NCBI GenBank assembly: GCA_946478755.1
Contig: CAMLDJ010000041.1
Location: 1 to 28,380 of the forward strand
Length of the DNA: 28,380 bases
Source: an uncultured Pedobacter sp.
GTDB taxonomy: Bacteria; Bacteroidota; Bacteroidia; Sphingobacteriales; Sphingobacteriaceae
Direction: 5' to 3'
Shown: positions 22,095 through 28,380 of the stretch, one piece after another
Layout: each line of letters starts with the position of its first letter
Position numbering within the stretch: the stretch's first letter is position 1
Translations under genes and position numbers: made by a program
Notes under the pieces: model-generated
The model's database searches: none
Told to the model about the DNA's origin: nothing
Seen by the model: the letters and a program-made list of their open reading frames with translations, nothing else

Positions 22095-25000
22095 TTACTC
22101 TGGCCTGGTAATGGTAATGAAACCTCTGAAAGGTGGCTTGCCCGTTCCAAAATCTATGCTATAGTAATAGCTGCCTTCAGCCAGTGGCGCTCCATTTAAG
22201 GTGCCTTCCCAACTGTTGTCATAACCTTTCTTACCATAAATGAAATGGCCGACTTTGTCAAATACCCTCACCTCGTTGTTCGGATAAAGGTCAATATTAT
22301 CGATCACCCATTTATCATTCACCCCATCACCGTTTGGCGACATGATATTGGTTGCCTTGATCTTCACAAAATCTTCCAGCACGATTAATTTAATAGCCTT
22401 GCGTTCCGTACAGCCGCTGGCATGGGTAGCGGTTACAGAATAGGTTGTCGTCTGGGTTGGCCGTACCTCAAGTACGGCCGTATTCTTTCCGCTTACAATA
22501 CCATCTGCATCTGCCCATACATAGCTGCTGCCACCTGTTGCGGTAAGCAGTATGGTTTCCCCTTTACTGATTTCTGTTCCCTTATCACTGCTGACGGAAA
22601 CCATCGGCAAGGTTGGCCATGACACTTCTGCTCTCCTGAAATTGTCTTTTGCCTTTATTTCTACGTTTAGAAAATTCAAAGGCAGAGCCTCATCTATCTC
22701 TACCCGATAAACGCCTGCGCTATTGGTATTAAAAGTTGTTGTTGCATAATTTTCTGTATTGTTACCACTACCTGTAACAGCTGTCCAGTTAGTACCGTTG
22801 TAACCTGCTACACCAAAAGCAACACCTGGCACACTGAAACCACTTCCTTTCAGGCTCGCAGGGAACGTCAGCCTTACCGTAAAATCCCCTGTTCCACTTG
22901 TACGTTTCAGATGGTAAACTGCATCTACAAATTTACTTTTATCTGCAACCACAGTACCATTTGGCTGCCCGTTTTGTGTGAGGCCTTTCATAACGCTCAC
23001 CTCATAATCTGATGATGATTGCGGAGTTATAGTTATCGGCAGATAGCTTCCGGCGTTTCCCAGAGGAATTTTCGCCTGAGCAGTCAATCCGGTCAATATA
23101 ACTTTTGACATTGCACCGGTAGTTGCTGACAAGGTGTTAATATAGGAATTATCATTCCCGCCTAAAACTTTTGAAACACGAAGTACTGAAGTTGAAGTTG
23201 CCGGAATTTTCAGCACTCCCTCCTGCATATCGAGTTCCGCTACCACCAGATTCTGAGCTAACGTAACACCAGCGGTTGAATTGACTATCATTTTTTTGAC
23301 AATTGCAGTCTTAAAAGTATTGTTGGCAATGGTTTTTGCTGTCGATGCAAAAGGAGAGAAATTTACAAAACCTATGATGCCTTCTGTGGCATCTATTTTA
23401 GATGTGCTGTTTACTGTAATAGGGCCTGCTGTGTTCATTACAGTGCCTGCAGCTATTTTAAGGATAGCGGTGCCTTCAACACCCAATGTTCCCAAAGTAA
23501 ATTTTGTTCCCTTAATTGTATTAATCGTGCTTACAGAAGTACTCCCAAAATTTGTGGTAAGTGATGAAGTGGAAGCATTAGAGACAGTAACAAAATTAAC
23601 GTCATCTTCTGCTGTCAGGTTTCCTCTTCTGATATTCAATATACCGGTACCTCCCTCTGTATAGACAGATGATCCCTTTTGAAAAGACACACCTTCTGCA
23701 ACGGTTACAGCAATACCATCATTTACTTTCAGGAAAGTGCCCGCTATAACTTTAGGTGCTATGGTATAGCCACTTCCTCCGCTACTTAATGTAACCTCTG
23801 TAACACCTACTTTTGCCGAAACAATCGCCCCTGTACCACTTCCTGTAATAGACATGGTGGGTATGGATGTATAGCCCGAACCCGGATTGGTTATCGTAAT
23901 TCCCCTAATTTTGCCACCAACTATCAGCGCTTTTGCTGTAGCTCCGCTTCCGCCACCGCCACTGAATGAGACAGTTGTTGCTGAGGTATAACCCGATCCT
24001 GTATTCTTGATATCAGCACCTGTAACATTCACGCTGGAAATGGCAGCTACGGCACTGACAGAACCGGCAGCTTGCCCTCCATTTGCAAAATATAACGAAG
24101 GAATACTACTTAAACGGCCAGGTGCTATAATATTGAGTGCCGATACTGCTCCCCCAGTGATTACGGCACTTAATATAGCTCCATACCCTTCTCCAACAGC
24201 CAGATCAGCTAAACTCCTGGCACCTGATGCCAATGCACTATGCCCGTCTCTTATTAACAAATTTGTTGTTAATCCAAGAGCAGTGGTTGCAGTTATCCAA
24301 TTCCCCCCGCTTGTGTAAACCTCAAATTGTGATGGAGTGCCTAAACTGCTACTAACAAGTCTGGTTCGATAATCACCTTCTACTGGAATATGTAGAAATG
24401 GAGCATCTTGATTAAACAAAAAAGTGCCATATCCTAATAATATTGCGTCCCCATTTTCTCCTCCATTTTCTGCTCTTATTCTATCGACAACCATTTTGGT
24501 ATATTGAATTGGAGTTCCAGACATCCCTTTTCTGTTTACATAATGATTGTAAATCAATTCATAATATGGAAGAAACTCTCCCCTATATGTATCAGAAATT
24601 ACATTTCCATAATAATTTGGTGTATAAGGTACGCTATAACCTAAATTATATTTAGCGGTATATTCGGCTCCTAACAATAACCTATTTGAATGCAAACCAT
24701 AAAGATCCGCACCTTGCTTATACCCTATTTCGCAAGCTTCCGCTAAGCCCCCTATGCCCATTTGGGCATGCCTTTGATCGCGGCCGCTTTCCATACACTG
24801 CCCGGTAGTAGCGAAAATGTAATTGTTCAATGTTCCATTAGCAGTATCCGTGGTTGACCTCAAAAAATTGAACCCTTTGGTGTAAATGCCAGCGTCATCC
24901 AAAAAAATCCCTATTCCCATTATAGTTTTGGTAATGGCCGTATCCCAATTCCCCGCGTGCCCCCTCTGGAAATTTTCAATAACCGGATAAAATTTATCCC

Positions 25001-25532
25001 TGAACATAGCTTCCGCTCGCAGTATATCTGCGTTGCTCCAGCCCGCATGTGTATGCTTTATTATTTCGGCAGCATTAACCAAACCAAAACCATACCATGC
25101 CGCACATAACTTGGCAGCGCTGCCACTAAAAGTCTCCAAGGTATCTGCCCAGTTGTTAATTATTGTTTTAGCAATAGTTGCATATCTCATGTCTCCTGTA
25201 ATTACCCACATAATTGCACTCCTATAAGCGATCTGACTTTGGGAAGACAGTGCCCTTGACGCTGGACTGGTTACACCTCCTTCATGTCTGTAAACATCTT
25301 CATATGCAATTCCCGGAACATAGTTTGGATCAGTGTTGGTATTCAAGATACCATATCCCGCTACAAATGGCTGTCGTCCCGAATTTGCAAGTTCCTTTAT
25401 CCTGGCCAGGTCGGCAGCGTTTAACAGTATCCCCGGATGATTGAATTGTGCTTTAGCATGTAAAATGCACATCAATAAAAACATACATGCCAACAAAGGC
25501 ATTTTTAGTTGCTTAGTAACTGTTAATCTCAT
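22095..25532 (-). CDS. Large secreted alginate-lyase-family protein with type IX (type B) sorting domain
   Basis: The protein has 1145 residues with a signal peptide ending HAKAQ. The N-terminal ~370 residues form an alginate-lyase-like alpha toroid (NHPGILLNAADLARIKELAN, GNWDTAITKTIMGIGIFLDD, CMESGRDQRHAQMGIGGLAE); the GRDQxHxQ block is the family signature and holds likely catalytic residues. The middle part has three glycine-rich GSGYT repeats (about 500-590) and beta-rich stalk domains. Near 1000-1055 there is an Ig/PKD-like domain (YVWADADGIVSG). The last ~90 residues are the gliding-motility C-terminal domain (MSPNGDGVNDKWVIDNIDLY to the end). It probably cleaves uronic-acid polysaccharides at the cell surface or outside. 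The substrate is unproven. Confidence 0.85.
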   Translation of the reverse strand: MRLTVTKQLKMPLLACMFLLMCILHAKAQFNHPGILLNAADLARIKELANSGRQPFVAGYGILNTNTDPNYVPGIAYEDVYRHEGGVTSPASRALSSQSQIAYRSAIMWVITGDMRYATIAKTIINNWADTLETFSGSAAKLCAAWYGFGLVNAAEIIKHTHAGWSNADILRAEAMFRDKFYPVIENFQRGHAGNWDTAITKTIMGIGIFLDDAGIYTKGFNFLRSTTDTANGTLNNYIFATTGQCMESGRDQRHAQMGIGGLAEACEIGYKQGADLYGLHSNRLLLGAEYTAKYNLGYSVPYTPNYYGNVISDTYRGEFLPYYELIYNHYVNRKGMSGTPIQYTKMVVDRIRAENGGENGDAILLGYGTFLFNQDAPFLHIPVEGDYRTRLVSSSLGTPSQFEVYTSGGNWITATTALGLTTNLLIRDGHSALASGARSLADLAVGEGYGAILSAVITGGAVSALNIIAPGRLSSIPSLYFANGGQAAGSVSAVAAISSVNVTGADIKNTGSGYTSATTVSFSGGGGSGATAKALIVGGKIRGITITNPGSGYTSIPTMSITGSGTGAIVSAKVGVTEVTLSSGGSGYTIAPKVIAGTFLKVNDGIAVTVAEGVSFQKGSSVYTEGGTGILNIRRGNLTAEDDVNFVTVSNASTSSLTTNFGSTSVSTINTIKGTKFTLGTLGVEGTAILKIAAGTVMNTAGPITVNSTSKIDATEGIIGFVNFSPFASTAKTIANNTFKTAIVKKMIVNSTAGVTLAQNLVVAELDMQEGVLKIPATSTSVLRVSKVLGGNDNSYINTLSATTGAMSKVILTGLTAQAKIPLGNAGSYLPITITPQSSSDYEVSVMKGLTQNGQPNGTVVADKSKFVDAVYHLKRTSGTGDFTVRLTFPASLKGSGFSVPGVAFGVAGYNGTNWTAVTGSGNNTENYATTTFNTNSAGVYRVEIDEALPLNFLNVEIKAKDNFRRAEVSWPTLPMVSVSSDKGTEISKGETILLTATGGSSYVWADADGIVSGKNTAVLEVRPTQTTTYSVTATHASGCTERKAIKLIVLEDFVKIKATNIMSPNGDGVNDKWVIDNIDLYPNNEVRVFDKVGHFIYGKKGYDNSWEGTLNGAPLAEGSYYYSIDFGTGKPPFRGFITITRPE

Positions 25533-25588
25533 AATGGTTGTATATTTGGCTTATAGACTATTTAGATATTATCTGTTGTTAATTGATC

Positions 25589-27430
25589 TCATCTCTCCAC
25601 TAACTCTTTAACCGTGTCTCCATAATCATCCACCTTACCTGCTTTCATTTTCGACAATTGATACCATCTTTTAAAAGTGTTCACAAACACGATGAACATC
25701 AGCACCATGGCTGTGCAGGCCAGAAAAGCCAGCAGATATTGGCCTTTGGGTATGTACATATTCCGCACCTGCTCGTAACCTGCCCAGAATGTGATGAGCG
25801 CCATGAACACCCCGGGTACAGCAGCACAAAGGGCGTACTTCTTCCTGTTCATACGGATGAGCATTGTTGTACAAACGATTAATCCGCAGGCTGCCAGCAA
25901 TTGGTTGCTGATCCCAAACAATGGCCAGATACTGCTTACGTTGCCTGTATACACCAGATAGCCCCAGGAAAAGGTGAACAGCAGACTGCTGATGATGATC
26001 CCCGGCATCCAGTTCTTATCATTGAACCTGGGGATTACCCTCCCTATCATCTCCTGTAAGAAGAACCTGCCTACCCGTGTGCCTGCATCAATTGCTGTCA
26101 GTATAAATACCGCTTCAAACATGATTGCAAAATTGTACCAATAGGCCATCACATCATCCATATAAGGTATTTTATTAAATATATGCGCCATACCCACTGC
26201 AAGGGATACTGCCCCTCCGGTCCTTCCCTGTAGCTCTACCCCAATCTTTTCACTAAAATGGGCCAAGTCTACTGCCTTTAAATCTGGATTTTGCGCAATA
26301 AAGCTTTCGTACATCTCTTTTGGGGTATTGATGGCGAAATAATCTCCAGGCACTAACGTACAGGCTGCTATCAAGGCCATCAATGCTACAAAGCCTTCTA
26401 CCAGCATGGCTCCGTAGCCTACAAATAGGATTTCCTTTTCGTTGGTCAGCATTTTTGGAGTTGTTCCTGTGGCAATAATGGCGTGAAAACCAGAGATCGC
26501 TCCGCAGGCAATTACGATAAAAATAAAAGGTAATACAGGACCGCCAATAACCGGACCGCCACCGCTCACGAATTGGGTAAGTGCCGGCATTTGCAGTGTT
26601 GGATGTACAAATATCACTCCTACTGTCAGCATCAGGATCGTTCCTATCTTCAAATAGGTAGATAGGTAATCCCTTGGAACCAATAATAACCAGACAGGTA
26701 ATACCGATGCTAGAAAGCCATATGCTGTTATCGCTATGGATATGGTTTCTATCTTCCAGTGGAAAATATTGCTGATGGCGGGGATCTGCATCAGCTCATG
26801 ACCTCCCACTATAGAGGCAATCAGCATGATCCCCCCGAAGATACTTGCCAGGGTAACGCTGTCTTTCCGGTAGCGCATGATTAACCCCATGATCACAGCA
26901 ATGGGCATGGTCGCAATTACGGTAAACAAAGACCAGGAAGCTTCATGCATAGCGCTGATACAAGCTAAAGACAGGCCCGCCAGGGTAAGGATAAGGATAA
27001 AAAGGATGGCTATTCCCGCGATTAAACCGGTACCTGTACCGATCTCTTTTCCTGCTATGGTAGCCAGGCTTTCTCCTTTGTGTCTTACTGATGCAAAGAG
27101 TACCACCATATCATGCACCCCGCCTCCCAATACGCAGCCTATCAAAATCCATAGTGTTCCCGGCAGGTAACCAAACTGGGCTGCCAGCACCGGGCCTACC
27201 AAAGGTCCGGCGGCTGCTATGGCTGCAAAATGATGGCCAAACAGTACATTCCTGTCGGTGGCCACATAATCTTTTCCATCTGAAAATTCTATTGCAGGGG
27301 TTACGTTTGCAGCATTGAGCTTTAATACTTTATTGGCCAGGAAAATCCCGTAAAATCTATAGGCAATAGCAAATACCAATAAGGCGATAAAAACTAAAGT
27401 GAGGGCGTTAACCCCATTTAAAAAATCCAT
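25589..27430 (-). CDS. cstA: CstA-family carbon starvation transporter
   Basis: The protein has 613 residues, within the range of shorter CstA proteins. It has many membrane helices and the strongly conserved N-terminal region FGHHFAAIAAAGPLVGPVLA followed by GYLPGTLWILIGCVLGGGVHDM. Other helices include GFHAIIATGTTPKML (CstA SGFHA-type motif). CstA proteins import peptides and/or pyruvate across the inner membrane when carbon is scarce. It is transcribed alone on the minus strand: 56 bases before the alginate-lyase gene and 136 bases after the SusD end. No clear promoter was found. Confidence 0.93.
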   Translation of the reverse strand: MDFLNGVNALTLVFIALLVFAIAYRFYGIFLANKVLKLNAANVTPAIEFSDGKDYVATDRNVLFGHHFAAIAAAGPLVGPVLAAQFGYLPGTLWILIGCVLGGGVHDMVVLFASVRHKGESLATIAGKEIGTGTGLIAGIAILFILILTLAGLSLACISAMHEASWSLFTVIATMPIAVIMGLIMRYRKDSVTLASIFGGIMLIASIVGGHELMQIPAISNIFHWKIETISIAITAYGFLASVLPVWLLLVPRDYLSTYLKIGTILMLTVGVIFVHPTLQMPALTQFVSGGGPVIGGPVLPFIFIVIACGAISGFHAIIATGTTPKMLTNEKEILFVGYGAMLVEGFVALMALIAACTLVPGDYFAINTPKEMYESFIAQNPDLKAVDLAHFSEKIGVELQGRTGGAVSLAVGMAHIFNKIPYMDDVMAYWYNFAIMFEAVFILTAIDAGTRVGRFFLQEMIGRVIPRFNDKNWMPGIIISSLLFTFSWGYLVYTGNVSSIWPLFGISNQLLAACGLIVCTTMLIRMNRKKYALCAAVPGVFMALITFWAGYEQVRNMYIPKGQYLLAFLACTAMVLMFIVFVNTFKRWYQLSKMKAGKVDDYGDTVKELVER

Positions 27431-27566
27431 GTCTAAAATTCTTTTATAATTGATCTGCTGCTAATATTATTGGCAGTTGTTAAACCCAATGTCCTGCCAC
27501 ATATATCCTTTAGATGTTTGCGCTGTAAAGTGCTTCCGGCTTAACGCTCTGATGTATTTATTATAA

Positions 27567-28040
27567 TTAATTGTATCCCGGATTCTGTGTTACAGAAGGG
27601 CTTGAATTAATTACAGCTTGTGGTATTGGTAACAGATAGTGAAAAGGCTGGATCTCGGGAACACGACCGAATGAAATCTCGGACTGTACAGCACTAATCA
27701 AACGTCCTGTTCTGACAAGGTCGAACCTTCTTTGAATCTCGGCAGCAAATTCAAGCCTTCTTTCCTGCCAAACAGCATTTTTAAAAGTCAGATAACCAAA
27801 AGTGTTTATTAAAGGTGTAGTTAAACCCGCACGGTCATGCACTTTTTTATAAGCATTATATGCTTCTGTGTTTGGACCTGTATTTACTTCATTCAGCGCT
27901 TCCGCATAGATCAGCAAAATTTCTGAATATCGCATATACGGAAAACTTTTGCCTCCTACTCCTGTAGTTGATGTTAGATCCAGGTATTTAGCAAAAGGAA
28001 CTGCTCTGGTTACATCAGTAGTTGTAGCTGAAAGCGTAGG
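27567..28040 (-). CDS. SusD/RagB-family nutrient-binding protein, C-terminal part (5' end replaced at a join)
   Basis: About 158 C-terminal codons remain, ending in TAA at 27567. SusD hallmarks are [10 protein letters not shown], the [18 protein letters not shown] block, [20 protein letters not shown] and the closing [20 protein letters not shown]. SusD proteins are outer-surface lipoproteins that work with a SusC TonB-dependent transporter to capture glycans or peptides. The N-terminal half is absent: upstream of about 28040 the sequence changes to G+C-rich DNA of another gene. The partner SusC gene would be expected further upstream and is not seen. Confidence 0.88.
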   Translation of the reverse strand, partial: PTLSATTTDVTRAVPFAKYLDLTSTTGVGGKSFPYMRYSEILLIYAEALNEVNTGPNTEAYNAYKKVHDRAGLTTPLINTFGYLTFKNAVWQERRLEFAAEIQRRFDLVRTGRLISAVQSEISFGRVPEIQPFHYLLPIPQAVINSSPSVTQNPGYN

Positions 28041-28099
28041 CGCTGGAGAGAGCCATGAACGCCTCGCCCGCGTCGAGGGACGCGGCCAGCTGCACCAGC

Positions 28100-28380
28100 T
28101 CGGCACGCAGCGACGACGCGGCGGCGAGCGCCGGGTCGACGACGGCGGGACGCAGGTTGGCGAAAAGCCGGAGCTCCTTGCGCAGGCCCAGGATCGCCTG
28201 CTCCGGCCGCTTGGCGCGCGGCAGGTTGTCGTATTTCGGGTCGCCCACGGCGCCGAACAGCACCGCGTCGGCCTGTTTGGCGAGCGAGAGCGTTGTCTCC
28301 GGCAGCGGATCCCCGTGCGCAGCGTAGGCGGCGCCGCCCACCGGGGCGGCGCCCCGGGTTCGCGGGGCGAGGGATGAGCC
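28100..28380 (-). CDS. leuB: Fragment of 3-isopropylmalate dehydrogenase, foreign high-GC DNA
   Basis: On the minus strand from the window edge the frame reads [20 protein letters not shown], then [40 protein letters not shown] and [13 protein letters not shown]. These are the LeuB motifs (GGxAxxxxGxPLP, AVLxGAVGxPK, RPExxLLxLRKxLxLFANLRP) of the leucine-synthesis enzyme. The match fades after ELVQ, near 28105; the ~60 bases before the SusD part ([16 protein letters not shown]) do not fit LeuB. Base composition and codon use are far richer in G+C than in the rest of the window. It is incomplete at both ends and probably from another organism. Confidence 0.8.

Noticed and set aside
23281..24318. 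Plus-strand frames of 127 and 103 codons inside the large lyase gene
   Set aside because: They are antisense to a continuous 1145-codon gene with domain matches at both ends, and they lack any recognisable motif.
27949..28377. 142-codon plus-strand frame at the right end
   Set aside because: It crosses the apparent chimeric junction and lies opposite the SusD and LeuB frames, which both show clear family motifs. G+C-rich DNA gives long chance open frames.
1..28380. CRISPR array, tRNA or rRNA genes, or a known anti-phage defence system
   Set aside because: No regularly spaced repeats, cloverleaf-like segments, ribosomal RNA stretches or defence-protein motifs were recognised by reading both strands. 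A dedicated scan could still find a tRNA missed by eye.

Overview
The window looks like a contig from a Bacteroidota bacterium, most like the Sphingobacteriales/Chitinophagales. The evidence is a SusD-family gene end, a secreted enzyme with a gliding-motility (type IX secretion, type B) C-terminal domain beside a PorP/SprF remnant, TPR/LuxR-type and AraC regulators, a Bacteroidota-type integrase tail, and -7 boxes of the form TAnnTTTG. The last ~340 bases are much richer in G+C and encode part of a LeuB, so the right end looks like a chimeric join. The left end stops in a 12-C homopolymer inside a beta-helix gene and may also be unreliable.

Layout. 1-735 (-): 5' part of a secreted beta-helix protein. 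932-2635 (-): TPR sensor with a LuxR-type DNA-binding end. 2810-5309: thioredoxin-reductase-like flavoprotein, a 29-codon methyltransferase stump, a YxxxK-lacking SDR, and a convergent AraC regulator. 5400-9535 (-): apparent operon of two small basic exported proteins, an outer-membrane barrel, an OmpR-type response regulator and its histidine kinase, ending in a small gene that seems to lack its start. 9536-10084: no intact gene; it holds a promoter, an orphan coding remnant, an integrase tail and the operator/promoter of the next gene.

10085-16432 (+) is the most interesting block. A broken Rrf2-family regulator, whose promoter and dyad operator look intact, precedes a tight cluster: a CcoN-type heme-copper oxidase subunit with an unusual duplicated N-terminal membrane module, a CcoO with a second cytochrome c domain, a small CxxC membrane protein, a tail-anchored Ig-like protein, a group III truncated haemoglobin, a 71-residue unknown coupled by 4-base overlaps on both sides, the di-iron Fe-S repair protein Ric, a small possibly frameshifted ORF, and an FAD/NAD(P)H reductase. 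Together they suggest low-oxygen respiration combined with nitric-oxide detoxification and repair. The separate globin and FNR-type reductase resemble the two halves of a flavohaemoglobin. Loss of the Rrf2 regulator may leave the block deregulated.

16508-21408: an AraC regulator divergent from a TolC/HlyD/MFS (EmrAB-type) efflux operon, followed by a small lipoprotein gene (21450-21851). 21852-25532 (-): a large alginate-lyase-family secreted protein followed by a truncated, frameshifted PorP/SprF gene. 25589-27430 (-): CstA. 27567 to about 28040 (-): C-terminal part of a SusD protein, then the foreign LeuB fragment.

No tRNA, rRNA or CRISPR array was recognised. A recurring theme is gene decay: there are at least five remnants (methyltransferase, integrase, Rrf2, PorP/SprF, and an orphan reading frame at 9583-9729).
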